Of a DNA stretch of 64,000 bases, positions 35,254-49,500 are shown one piece after another. The stretch lies in NCBI RefSeq assembly GCF_933775445.1, contig NC_065875.1:4663001-4727000 (forward strand). The letters run 5' to 3'. The position numbers and the translations under genes are program-made. Within the stretch, counting starts at the first letter, position 1. Every line of letters begins with the position of its first letter. Source of the DNA: Argentina anserina (Eukaryota; Streptophyta; Magnoliopsida; Rosales; Rosaceae). The notes under the pieces were generated by a model. The model worked only from the letters and a program-made list of their open reading frames with translations. It did no database searches and had not been told where the DNA came from.

Positions 35254-38200
35254 ATGGGGATCTTTGAGCCGTTCAGAGCAATCGGGTACACAACCACTTC
35301 CGTCCCCTTCTCCGTTCAGCGCCTCGGCACCGAAGCCTTCGTCACCGTCAGCGTCGGCAAAGCCTTCCAAATTTACAATGTAAAACTCTTCTCCCCTCCT
35401 CCCCCAATCCTAAAGTTTCAATTTTTAATCGTCATTCAATACTCATAACCCACTTTGTTCATGGTTTCAGTGCGCAAAGCTCACTCCGGTGCTCGTTGGT
35501 GAGTCCCCTTTTACTTGGTTTGGATTTAGTGGTTCTAAAGTTCCAGTCTTTAATTACAAAGAACAATTCTTTCTCGTGTTATTTATGTAAAACTTCGCGG
35601 CTGTGTTTTGTTTGGATGTTTTGATCAAGTTTGTGTGTGTGTGTGGTTATGTGAAATGTGTTTGCTTTCATTTCTGAAGGTCCGCAATTGCCGAAGAAGA
35701 TTCGAGCTCTTGCTTCCTACCGTGACTATACATTCGCAGCATATGGGACCGACATTGCTGTTTTTAAGCGGTCTCATCAGGTTAGTTAGCTGTCCATGTT
35801 TCTGAGAATGTGTTTTAATAAGGAGGAGTATAACTAGATTATTCAGGTTTTAGCTCAAAGTTTGAATCTTTTCATTTTTAAGCTAATGGTAGTAGTTGGG
35901 CTTTTCCCTCGATTAATGAATGAAAGTTCGTTGTTCAACCAAAAAAGAAAAGCTAATGGTAGTAGATTGCATTGTTTATGAGTGAGACAGGTGTGTTATT
36001 TCTTTAAAATCAAATTAAGAGTAAGGGCTTGAGAATATAGTTGAGCTGCTATCAGTATCAACGGTGACTGTGACCGGAAAATAATCCAGCGGACGTAGTG
36101 GTGTCGAAACCAATGGCCTATATTGTCTCTACTCTGTCGCTGCTTAATATATATCTGCTTCTGTCGCATGGATGGTATTCTGGGAATTTTAGGGTGTCAT
36201 TTGCATTTATACTGGGAAACCTTTTGATGGACAGAACTTCTTTATAACACTGTAAACTGTACTTTTTCAGATAGCTACATGGAGCAACCATAATGCAAAG
36301 GTCAATTTGTTGCTATTGTTTGGAGACCATATCCTAAGTGTTGATGTTGAAGGCAATCTGTGTATATGGGGATTTAAAGGAATTGATGAGAATCTTGATC
36401 CGGTTGGACATATTAAGTTGGACGAAAATTTTACTCCGAGCTGTATAATGCATCCGGATACCTACTTAAATAAGGTAACTTTGTTTGTTCCTTTTTTCTT
36501 CTAATTGTGGTAACTTTTTTTCTCTTAAAGAAGTTTTGTGGAATTTTCAGTACAAGAATGCCCTCAAATTCGTACTCAGTCAATTTCACGTGGAATTTGT
36601 TTGTCTTTCAAATCTGAATTGATCCCTCATTGTGATTTGCGCAGGTTATCATTGGGAGTCAAGAAGGTTCTCTGCAGCTTTGGAATATCAGCACAAAGAA
36701 AAAACTGTATGAGTTCAAGGGATGGGAATCTTCTATCTGCAGCTGTGTTTCATCTCCTGCGTTAGATGTTGTTGCAGTTGGTTGTGCGGATGGAAAAATT
36801 CATGTTCACAACATACGATATGATGAAGAGTTAGTGACGTTTACTCATTCAACACGTGGTGCTGTGACTGCCTTATCTTTCAGCACAGGTTAGAACATGA
36901 GGCTTATAGTATTACTTCTTTGTGCATTACTCTTTTCATACACAATGGTTTGTCAGTATATATTCTTTCCTTAGTGTCCTACCATTTTACATACATGAAT
37001 ATATATTTGACATCAATCTTGTGGTGGTTTTCTCTATTTTCATGTTGACATCAATCTTGAGGTGAGCTGACTGTTATATCTGTGAAGTTGCTAACTAGAC
37101 TATGCTATATATTTGTCCTTTATAGATGGACAGCCTCTTCTAGCATCTGGAGGTTCTTCTGGTGTTATAAGCATATGGAATCTTGAAAAAAGAAGGCTTC
37201 AATCAGTTATAAAGGAGGCACATGATAATTCTGTACTTTCACTGCACTTTTTTGTGAATGAACCAGTGTTGATGAGTTCATCGTCAGACAATTCTATTAA
37301 AGTAAGAGCATTTCGTGTTCTTTCTTGGTTTTTTATATGTTAATTTACTTTATATACACATTTAAGTTGTCAAACTTTTTATGTGTTAGTGTTGGAGATA
37401 ATGTGATTGTGAGTCAGTGGTTATAACTTATAAGTTGTTAGAGCTTTTCCTTCACCAAGCAGAGAAGCCTTTATATGAGTACCATGACAACTTGTGTATA
37501 CTTCCTGAACCAACCATGATTGAGAACAATATACTGTGTCTGCTGCTCAAGCATTTGTATGTCTGTTGATAGTAGGTCTACAAGCATAGGCATATTGATT
37601 GAAGTTAGAATTGTCAAAATGATTATCAAGTTCTTAGCTTTAATTTATCCATTTTGAAGATTGTTTTCTTCCTCTCCCCAGCAGGACTATTTGTTCTGCA
37701 GGAAAATCTATTTCTTGAACATCAAACTTTTTATTTGGGTTTGTTAGATCATAGTTATTCAGTTTTTCTTGCCGCTTTTATTTCTTGCTGGAGCCTCCTT
37801 CTGATTTACTTTTATTTCCCATTTTACCAGTATGATATTATTATTATATAAAAATTACTTTGATCTCTCAACAAATAAGAAAGTATTGGATAACCAATAT
37901 AAAAATGCCAATGTATCATACTATCATTGATTAAGAACTGACTCATGTGTCTTTAGATGTGGATTTTTGACACAAGCGATGGAGATGCTCGTCTTTTACG
38001 GTTTAGAAGTGGTCATAGTGCTCCTCCACAATGCTTAAGGTATATTTCTTTTCATAACAATTTTAGGTGATAATATATATCTTTACCCTCTGCTGTTATA
38101 GTTAAAGATGAGGGTCATATATAATAAAACATTGACCGGGCAACAATCTGTATAGCGTGTGGTGTCCTGTGGTTCTTTCCTAGATCTAATTATTAGGAAA

Positions 38201-39188
38201 AATGTCATGGTTGTTGCTCTTTAGTCTTTATCCTTTATTTTTTTTATCCTACACAACAAATTGAGTAAACTTGTGAATGTTAGGTTTTATGCAAATGGAA
38301 GACACATTCTATCAGCTGGTCAGGATCGTGCCTTTCGCCTTTTTTCAATAATCCAGGTTTGGGCTCGGACATCAGTTGATTACATGACAAATAAATAAAG
38401 TTAACTATTTTTTTACATTACTTCTTAGTATTAGTCTTGTTTTCTGTCATTATCTTGTGAACTAAATGTATAATACATATGATTAAGTTCTCACCTTTCT
38501 CTTTTTTCTTTCCCCGGAATTGAATGTATCATATTCTTATTAAGTTATGTACTGTGATTAGGATCAGCAAAGTAGAGAGCTTTCTCAGCGTCATGTAACG
38601 AAACGAGCAAAGAAACTCAGGGTGAAGGTAGGACTGAGAACTATCAGTAAATTAGGTTTGTTTTGTTCGTAAGTATTCTGTTGTTTAACTGCACATAATG
38701 TATCATAAAAAATCACATGATGTGTGCACTGAACTCAATGCAAGCACCTAGATTTGTTCAAGATTTATCTTTAAAAAACAAATTTATTTTTGAATTATTT
38801 TTTCTGACTTTACCCTGTAGTTCAGCTATTTGGTCCGACTCCTGTTCATGTTGTATTATCATTGGTCTGAAATTTAAGATTTGGTTTTATGCAATGCACC
38901 TGTGAAAAAAGAACCTTATTCAAATTGATAAATCTAAGGATAGATCATTGTGTTGGCTGTTTCCTTTTTCACTTTTTTGAAGGAACGGAGTCAAAGGACC
39001 CATCATTTTTTTGGGGGGGGGGGTGTTACTGTGTGGACGTTGGCTTTAGTTTCTTATGACTGCAGGGACAATTGGTTATGTTTTCAATCAAATGCTAGTT
39101 TATCTGATGCCTCAGAGTTCTTGTTTTTGGTTGTTTCTGTTTTTGACACTGTTTCTCAGTTGTAGCTTCTATACTTTTATTGTTCTGT

Positions 39189-39229
<41 letters not shown>

Positions 39230-42200
39230 TATCATGTAATTGCCTTTCTATTAAAAACATTGTTGCCTGCACTGGGGATATGTGTTGGATATAGGTAGTA
39301 ACCATGTTAAAATGAAGTCTACACTCCAAAGTTGGAATGCCTGACTGCAAACTACGACTGAACTTTCTTTGGTACATGTATCGGATGACATATTTCATGG
39401 TTTAAATGTTACCGTCATATGATAAAATGAGTAGTGATACTTCATATTGCAGTTCAATTAACCAATCCAATTTCTGTTTTCCCTTCTAGGAGGAAGAGAT
39501 AAAACTGAAACCTGTCATTGCTTTTGATTGTGGTAAGTTCCTGTATGGAAATTTTCTGTTCTTGGTAGTTTAATCTAGTATACTAGATTTTGAGTTGTAG
39601 TCCTATGTTTTGAAGTATAGGTTATGAACTTTCATAATATACTTCACCATATAATTGAACTTGTTGCTGTTTTTTGGAGTCAATATGGAGTTGAAATTGC
39701 TGTAAAGTTGTGCAGCCATTCCATTAGAAATTTGGTGATTAAGTGTATGCATATATGAAAGCAGATCTTTTTGCTGATGAATCACTTGTTATATGTTTTG
39801 TTTTGAATAAAATACATGGTTTGTCAAAGATTCTGATTTTTTTATTTCTTTATTTGGTGATATATGTCAGCTGAAATAAGAGAGCGAGATTGGTGCAATG
39901 TTGTTACATGTCATATGGATACTGCACAGGCATATGTTTGGAGACTGCAAAACTTTGTTCTTGGGGAACATATTCTGAAACCTAGACCAGAAAACCCAAC
40001 ACCGGTGAAGGTTAGAACTTCATTACCATTTCTAATTTCTCTCTCAATACCTTTCGGGCAATATTTACAAGAAATGATCCGGTTGGGTAGTTCTTCCTTT
40101 TGGTATCGATAGATGACAAAATGGCATTAGTCTTCATACAACGATGCAGTGCTAATTAGTATATCCTATGCAATTTGAAGGACTTTCTTGAAACAATTCC
40201 ATATTTCAACCATTGCTGGAAATGATCTACAGAATTCACTGAATGATTGTATTTGTTTGGTGATAGGCCTGTGCAATCAGTGCATGTGGAAATTTTGCCA
40301 TACTAGGGACAGCTGGTGGTTGGATTGAGCGGTTCAATATGCAGTCAGGAAGTAGCCGAGGTAATTATGTGGACCCATCAGAAAGAAGCAGCTGTGCCCA
40401 TGATGGGGAGGTTGTTGGAATTGCTTGTGATTCAACTAATACTCGCATGATAAGTGCCGGATATCATGGAGACATAAAGGTCTCTCTGCTTCTTTCATAC
40501 ATTATTCTCTACCTTGCTATTGAATTTACCAGTAGACAAGGCACTTTGCACAGGAATATGTTTAGTAACTTTTGAAGCGATTCAATAAATTTAAGAAAAT
40601 AATGAGTTTTTTCGTGTAAATATAATGTGATCGGCTTTACACCTCCCGTTTTCTGCTGGACATGCTGTGAGGTAGCTGTCTCACTATCCAATATATTTTC
40701 TAAGATTTATCATTTCTGAGAAACCAGTTGTAGTATGGATATTTGTATTGCTCTCACTTGTAGTATGTATAGAAATAATGGAACCGATGAAAATTGTAGT
40801 ATGGATATTTCTATATAAACCACAGATAATATATCAAGTCTTATGGATTGACTGTTAGGGAGAGTAGCAGAACGAGGATTTGAAATCAGACTATAAACTA
40901 ATAATGTGGCAACGTGGACATAAATAAGGATAACGAATTAGTTATACTGGAAAGCTGAATGATTATATACATGCACCCACTACAATGGAACTAAAAAAGA
41001 TGTATTCCTGTTGCTCTCCCCGTCTTACCAAAGACTAGTTGGAATCTTGCATTGCCATCCCGAGTTGTGCGGCTTCTGCCATCTTGTTCTTTTTAAGCTG
41101 CTTGATATCAGTACTAAATGTAGTGACATACATGAGTCTCCATCAACACTGAAAAACTTTTCTTATAGTCAACTTAAATAAATGCTCTCATGTACAGGTC
41201 TGGGATTTCAAGGGACGTGGAGTCCCATATAGATGGGAAGTTGGGAGCTCTGTTGTCAGGATTGTATATAATCGTTTGAATGGTAACTCTCTTTGACATA
41301 TTTTTTTTGGCATGCTTCCTTTCCTGTTACATTGGATAATATTGTGATCAAGCAAATATTGACTTTCAGGACTTTTGGCTGTTGCGGCTGATGATTTAAT
41401 TATCCGCTTATTTGATGTTGTGGCATCAAGAATGGTTCGTAAATTTGAAGGCCATACTGATCGTGTTACAGATATGTGTTTTAGTGAGGATGGAAAATGG
41501 CTTTTGTCATCCAGTATGGATGGAAGTCTTCGAGTTTGGGATGTTATCTTAGCAAGACAGATAGATGCATTGCATGTTGATGTGTCTGTGACAGCATTAT
41601 CTCTATCACCAAATATGGATATTTTAGCAACCTCCCATGTTGATCAAAATGGGGTCTATCTCTGGTAAATGTTTACATGTGGAATTCCAAGACAGTTATA
41701 TTCAGTTGAAATTGAAGATATATATGCTTAATGCAAAAATGAGTTTTTTTTTCCGTCTCATGTTATCATGAAATTGGCCTCTCATCAAATTTTGTACCTG
41801 CAACTTTATCAGGGTGAATCAATCAATGTTTTCGGGAGCATCTAAGGTAGAATCCTATGCAAGTGGAAAGCAAATTGTGAGTGTTAAGTTGCCATCTGTC
41901 TCTTCAACAAAAGGTTCTGAAGCTGAGGATTCTGACGAGCCTATTGGAAATTCCACACAACTTAAAGATTCTTCTGCTCTCTCAACTGTTGTACTGCAAA
42001 TTCCAGATCTTGTTACTCTCTCATCGTATCCTAAAAGCCAGTGGCAAAGCTTAATAAACTTAGACATTATAAAGGTATGTTTACTGCTGCATGTTGTATT
42101 TAATCAGGGTCTGAACTTCATTAATTAGTTTCTGCGGCTGTCATAGATATTCTTTTTGTTTTTTGTTCTTTGTTCTTCTGTTCATTTGCTTGATTGCTAA

Positions 42201-43199
42201 CCAGTGACTTATGCAACGTCCAGGAACGAAATAAACCGATTGAGCCGCCAAAGAAACCAGAAAAGGCTCCTTTCTTTTTGCCTTCAGTTCCATCTCTATC
42301 AGGAGAAATAATGTTTAAGCCTACTGGGTCAACAAATGAGGAGACCAAAGGTGGTGAAGAATCATCTAGAATAAAGGCTGCTCTAGCACCATCAGTATTC
42401 CTCCAAGCGCTTCAGTCATCTGCGGAAATGAAGAATTGTAAATATGATATCTTTTAGACTGTAGCTTATTGATCTACTAAGAGTTATGATTTAGTTGAAA
42501 GGTTGGCATGTTAAATGCCATCATTCTTCGGAAACATATGCTAACTGTGATGTCTTTGTTTTTTGTTGCAGTTTCAGAATTTACTGATTTCATCAAAAGC
42601 TTATCTCCATCATCCCTGGATATGGAACTTCGAATCCTTCAGATTGTAGGTGAAGAGGATGAAGAAGAGCCAGAAAAGTTGCTTCCAATTGAATTGCTTC
42701 TTGACTACTTTATGCACGAGACTGCATCCAGAAACAACTTTGACTTCGTACAAGCTGTGATCAGGGTTTTTCTGAAGGTATAAGTAATTATATTCTGCAT
42801 TCAACCATCATTCAGTCTGGAATTTGATGAGTATCAATTAGCATTACCACAGACATTTAATAATGTTCTAATCTATGCTAGATAATAGTGGAACTCAGAA
42901 ATAGGACTGTAATTAGCATAAATGTAAATGGTTCAAGAATCTTGCCCGATGAAAAGCTAAAGAATCAAGATTAACATCACCAATCTCATGTTTCCTGTAA
43001 AACTTAGTTTAAACGCTTCTCCTTTGCTTTAATTTTCTTCCTCTGACAGATCCATGGCGAAACAATTCGACGCCAGTCACGACTACAGGATAAGGCAAGC
43101 AAACTCCTAGACGTTCAAAGCAGCACATGGCAAAGAGTAGATAAATTGTTTCAGAGCGCCAGGTGCATGGTCACTTTTCTTAGTAATTCACAATTTTGA
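35254..43199 (+). CDS. UTP21: WD40 protein UTP21/WDR36, small-subunit processome component
   Basis: This gene encodes a nucleolar WD40 protein of the UTP-B subcomplex needed for 18S rRNA processing. There are eighteen exons: 35254-35379, 35471-35498, 35680-35780, 36271-36474, 36645-36888, 37126-37301, 37957-38039, 38284-38356, 38562-38627, 39490-39532, 39871-40010, 40267-40479, 41198-41282, 41370-41664, 41813-42074, 42224-42437, 42572-42777 and 43050-43199. All join in frame with GT/AG borders to give 902 residues. The start MGIFEPFRAIGYTT is typical of the family. Two seven-bladed WD40 propellers follow (for example GSQEGSLQLWNIS, ASGGSSGVISIWNLEKRR, DGKWLLSSSMDGSLRVWDV). The C-terminal Utp21 domain includes ELRILQIVGEEDEEEPEKLL and ends FQSARCMVTFLSNSQF. 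There are no stops or frameshifts. Two broken partial copies lie in this window. Confidence 0.95.
39192..39225 (+). repeat. (CT)17 microsatellite in UTP21 intron 9
   Basis: A perfect run of 17 CT units lies between exons 38562-38627 and 39490-39532. It is a candidate polymorphic marker and is not near a splice site. Confidence 0.95.
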
Positions 43200-43558
43200 G
43201 TGTCCTAAAATAAATTATTGTAGTTGATCATCCCCAATTTTGTGCTAGGGTTTGGTCTAGATTCTGAATAGTAAAAAACATTTCTGTTGTAATCTCAAGT
43301 TGGCCGAGATGATGCTCTCTAATGTATTTGATCAGTTGTCTTGGCATTAATTATTGAATCCAGGACTGATTGGATGTCTAGGCAAACGATGAATATCTCA
43401 CATCATCTGTATAATACAGTTACTAACTTGTGATAAATAACTACTTTTGCCAAAATGGTCTTCATAAACACAACCAGACACTTGTGATACACATATACAA
43501 GAGTACAATTGGAGCATCTTCACACTAGGCACTATGTACTATAACCACAACTGTAATA
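43200..43558. other. Convergent 3' region between UTP21 and the cyclase
   Basis: The two genes end 359 bp apart, tail to tail. The stretch must hold both 3' untranslated ends. No open frame or repeat was seen. Confidence 0.5.
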
Positions 43559-46500
43559 TCAGTATTTCTTCGACTTATGCATTCTGGGACCTACCAATAT
43601 ACGGTTGTGATACTCTCCAAGTGCCCAGATAGGAAAGATATTTCTGTATGCGGAGTAACTAATCATGCAATTTCTGTTGAAGACTCCCATAATTTGCTGT
43701 TCAAGTAACATAGTGAGTCTAAGGAAGTGAAGTAATGTAATGCCTTGAAACCTTGTACAGTACTTGTGAAGCTGTGATAACACGTACCTGTTGTGGGAAA
43801 TCTCCATTTTCCATCTGTGAATTGATCAAAACCTTTGCTGCTCGATGCAGGGGAATCGGATCCCTTTCCCCCTGAAAGTTGAAAAGAACATGACCCAAAT
43901 GAGTGTTCTCCTGCTGTTTCTAGGAAAATATTGAGATTGATACAGCCATTTCTCGTCCATATTGGTGTAGCTTGTAATGTTACATGAAAGAACACGCTTT
44001 GCTACATACCTGCCCTGCTTCGATTAGAGCCAACATTGCCCATCCAGTGTTGACTATATGTGGTTTGTTCCCTTCGAGATTTGTGTATACCTGTTTATTC
44101 AACGGAGATATCATTCAGAAACATCACAAAATTGTTTCTGGAAATGCTGAACAGAGGAAAAGCTAGAGAAAAGCTGAACACAGATAGGAAGAAATCCAAC
44201 ATGGATTTCCAAAAATTCCCCTTTACCTTGTTTTGGCACGAAAGAAAGCTCTCTCCCCAGCCACCTGAATCGAGTTGCTTAGATAGCAAGAAATGACATG
44301 CTCTTCTAATGCTATTACTTGTCTGGTAGGTCTTGCCACCAGCCACCAGCCCCTTTATTCCAAACCATGTTCCATAGGTGTAGCAGACTCCCCAGGACCC
44401 ATACCTGGAACATGTAGAACAGTTGAAGTATTAGGCTCTTGAAGCATAGTTCATGTTCATAAGTCCATATTTGGTGTTAGCATTTGGAAATTATATATTT
44501 GTGAAATGATTAGAAGCGAACTCAACCATGAGCCATCAATCAGTTGTATGCTCTCGATGAACTGAACTGCCTTTCCAATACATGCTTCTATTTCTTTCTT
44601 CCTATGCCCAGGATATAATTTCATGAATTCTATAAGGCCTTCAATTGCTGCTGATGTACATTCCACGTACCTGCATTATTTCATTTTATTCAAATTTTGT
44701 CACTCTGAACCCATTGGTCACCAAATTGGGTTGCTCCGGGTATTATATATGGATGTTCTTAACTTTTTATGCAGATTGAACACAAGTTTCGAAAAGCAAT
44801 GAAGTAGTAGTTTTTGTTCTTACTGATAGTCAATAATGATATCTCCAAAGGTTTCAGCTGGATTGATAATCTGTTATTGAAAGGAGAGTCATCAGGTTTC
44901 CCCAAAAGTGAGAACCAATCATCCACACTTGAGTCACATAATTTAAATTAGAAAACAAGAAATAATCGTTCATCATCACCTCCAACCAGGCATATGATCT
45001 TGTGAGTTCATATGATGCAAACCCTCCATTGCTGTTCTGTTGTCTCAAGAAAATAAAGTACATGAGATTGCTCTTGCGATTACATAAATATGTTTGCATG
45101 CAGTTGTACGTACTATAAGATGTCACAAGGTCAAGAAATTACCTGTAGGGATAATACTACATTAACAGCATCATACATCTGATCAGTTGGTATTGCTTCT
45201 CCAACAAGTTCCCAGGGCATACGTGACAATAAGAGTGCTGCCTGCAATTAATTAGGTGGTCTTAAGTTACAACACATCATATATATATATATATATATAT
45301 AGTCCCTATCCATAGTGAAGCTTCATTCTGAAATTACAGAGTAAAGTTCCAATTTTGACACACTTTTCGGTCAAATTTTTTCACCATAAGCGATTCAATA
45401 TTTAGGTATGTTATTCAAGATCATCTCTACAATGTTTCATCTAATTTGACAATGATTTGAGCTTTCAAAATTGAGATTTACACGAATGGTTCACGTTGAA
45501 CAGTTTTAATTCATTCATTAATTTAATCTAATTTCAATACCTTAACGATGTCCGAATTAGATGAAATTTTGTAGAGATGATCTTGAATAACATACCTAAA
45601 TATTGAATCGCTTATGGTGAAAAAATTTGACCGAAAAGTGTGCCAAAATTGGAACCTCACTCTGTAATTTCAGAGTGAAGCTTCACTCTGGATAGAGACT
45701 GTATATATATATCAGAGAAATGGATGGAGCTACGATTATTGTACGTGTATGTACCTTCAAACCTTCAGCTGTACAATCGGAGACAGGCCAGCCGTTGTCT
45801 GGAGTGGAGAAGGGCCATCCGCCCTTAGAAATGTGACGGTACCAGTAACTAAGATTGCCACAGCTGTCTCTCCTAACCTAGTTAAGTGATTGATCACACC
45901 AGAAGCCAATTTAATGGGAGAAGATATATGTGAAAACCTAAAAGCATTAGTTTGAGTTCAAGTGGGTTCACAGTACTTGTGTGTTTTTGATGAAACTGTG
46001 CGCCTTCTTAAGCACGGAACCATATTCGTTCACAAGGTTGGTAGAAAGGATTGCTTGAACAGCCAAAGCAACATCCCAGAATTGAGATCCATTATATCCC
46101 TATGCATGCATCACCAAAATGCTTCTTTACTCACATCGTCTGTTGAATATACAGGAAAGTAATTATTCACTGATATTATGAATTGCAGGCCGATAATTAA
46201 CCTGCATTTTCATTCCATCTTCAGCAACCCAGAGATAGTCTTTGATTCTTGAAAGATGACACATGTATTCTTCTGAGTTTGGATCCTCCACCCAACAACA
46301 AATCATGTTTAGTACCTGCATGTTTATGATCATCATAAGACTTTGTTCTTGAAAATCTCTGAAACATACTTGCATAAGTGACATAGTTCATCACTTTTGG
46401 TCATCACAAATCAACCGTTCCAGAACCTTAAAATATAAGTGAAATCATGTCCTGTAGGCTGTAGCTAGCGTAACATTATGTGCCGAAAATTAACCATGTT

Positions 46501-49500
46501 TTTCCTTCTAATTTTGATCTCATACTAGATAAATGAGAAAACCTTATTGACAGGTCCAATACAGATATACTGAGTGTTTTCATCCTCATAGTGTATGTGT
46601 TCCATTACGGTGGTGAGGGCTTTCTGCCTGAGCTTAGAAAATGGCCACCTCATGAGAAGTGGTTCCCCAACCTTATGAAGAGACCCCCACAGCACATCCT
46701 GTAAAGTGGGATGTGGGTAATACAAATCCTCCTGTTGATTTATTCACGAGAAAGATTGTTTTAGTAAAACCAGCTGAAATAGCCTCAAATTCATGAATGA
46801 ACAAAAACTCGATTTTTAACTGAGAAGCACCTCAGTATACAACTAAAGTACTAAACAACTACAAAAATTATTATTAGTCGAGCTAATAATCCTAAATCCT
46901 AACATAACCTCACATTCATTCTGCAACAAGATCGTTTCAATTATTGATCTAGACCTAACCTGATTATTTGTTCACCATATGCCTCATTAATGTTATGGAG
47001 GTTAGGGTTCACTTCTAAGACCTCATGACACTAGAACTCTAATATACCATTGTTAAACAGCCACTGATCGAATCCAGAATGCCATCAAAATAAATAGATG
47101 GAACTACTGAATCCAGAAAATATTTATTTTTTCTCATAGATTACACAAGCAAATTAAAGCTTGGAATATATACTATCTCATATATTTCTCAGTAGAAACG
47201 ATTTTAACTTAGGTACCGTACCTTTGCACATAGATTTCTTGCTTTGTCCCAATCAATCAGGTGATAGGGAAAGGTGTAAAGCTCTCTTCTGAGGGATAAA
47301 ATAAGGCCGTTGATGGGACCAACAAATCTCTTGCCGTATAAGTATGACATGGGCAGGTATACCATCCTACAGTGACACCACATTCGACCTGCACCAATTA
47401 AATAATACCCCATATAAATATGAAAAATAAGAACTAATTTCGTTGGGGAGAATGATAACGGCAGAATGCCTCAAGTATATATGTATCTGGAAGAAAACTA
47501 ATTAAACCTGGATGTACTGGGAGAAAGTAAGGTAAAACCCACAATTCAGGAGGCAGTGGATTGTTACCATCCCATTCATATACACCAAGTACCTGCCACG
47601 CATAAATCCTTCGTTAACTAACTAGCAAATTAATGTCTGAGTGATCGACGAGCGGTAAAGATCGATAGTGTTTGATAACTGGAGGAAGTAAATTTGTCGA
47701 GCACTCCAGTTTTTCCACCCCATGCCCGTCTTTTAAATAAATGACATGTGTCTTTTTCTCAACTCTTATTTAATTATGGTTAATCAATTAAATTTATAAT
47801 TTATTTTAACCAAAAATCCATCTTTAATTCATTATGGGTTTAAAGATTAGAATATTAATCAAGATGTTACAAAATCTATCTTTGAGTTTCACCTTAACAT
47901 CATACCTTTTCAATCGATGACTTGAGGTTCAAGGAGTTAGTTGATGATTTCAAGCATCATGAAGGTTTTGGGTGTGGGTGAATCTGAGTGAGTTAACTCA
48001 GTTGAATAACTTGATTGATGACTTGTGTTGGATATGAGGAATCAAAATAAATTGGATAACAAGTTCCTCCTTACGGTTGGCTTTCAAGACTAGTGTATTT
48101 ATCTCCTTATACTTAGATTCTATAATCAACGCATGCAAGAACTCTTTCAGTTGCTTCTTCAACTTTCTCCAAATCTAGGTTCATCAAGTGATCAAACCCA
48201 AAATGAATTAAAATCCATCTTATATAAATAAAAGGGTTGATTTCAAATTAAAAGAAATTGTAATTTATTATTATACATTTACTTTGTTAACCATAGTTAA
48301 ATAAGATGTGAGAAAAGAACACATGTCATTTATGTAAGAAGTAGGCATGGACTTGGCAAAATAAGGGTGGTCGGCAAATTTACTTCCGTAAACTAGGTCG
48401 ATCGACAGGAACTCAGACTCTATACGAGCCCGAGTGTCAAGATTGATATATACTTGATATGGAGCTGCAAACCGGTCATCATGTTTCAATATTTGAAACA
48501 AAATTTAAGTATATATCATTACTAATAGACAATGTTCTAAAAAACGGTCTAGGCGGCGCCTAGGCGCTAGGAGGTCACCAACCGCCACGTTTTTTGCCTC
48601 AGCGGCCATCTGTGGTGTTTTGTGAATTAGGCGGCCTATTTAGTCCTAGGCGGTCCTAGGCGGCACTATTCAGTCATAGGCGGTCTAATTGGCTCTATTC
48701 AATCCTAGTCGGTCAACCATCATTTGACATTAAAAAAAAAACTAAAAGAAGCCACAGCTCTCACTCTTTATCTATTTTCTGAAAACTGAATCTCATCAAC
48801 AGAAGAAGAGGAAAGAAATATGAATATTAAGTTTGAGTCCGATACTGAATGAGTTAGGAAATAATTTGGAGAGAAATAAATTGAGATTTAGTATTATTGC
48901 ATTTGTTTCATTATTTATCTTTTCTTCAAATATTTTTATGGACTTTCTACTTAAGTTATGTGAATTTAAACTATTTTAAATATTTTTAAAATTAATATTA
49001 AACATCATTATATATTTTAATCATTAAAATAGTTTAAATATATGTATAAAAATAAATAAATATTTAATAATTCAAAACCGCCTAGGCGCCGCCTAACCGT
49101 CTAGGCGCTAGGAGATGGCTGTCCACCTGCATACCGCCTAACGCTTTTTAGAACTTTGCTAACAGATAAATAATACCCCCAGTTTGTCATCGAATTCTAG
49201 AGCTGCTACACCGCCATGCACAGTAACTTGAAAAATTAATTAATTGTTGTCATTATGAAGTTATAGAAATTTGGGTAGCAACAAATATATCTCCTTAATT
49301 ATTATTGAAATGCTTTTAATATATATGTTTGTACTTCATAGTCACAAAGACTAACGAAAAAAATATAGAATGTTGATTCAATATCGACATTCCAGCCTCT
49401 TTTCTTTGTTTCTTGCTTAGGTTTTTCTCTGTATTATTTCAATTTGATTAATAATAAGGACCACAGGTGATTTCGGCCTGTAAACAAATGATACATGCAT

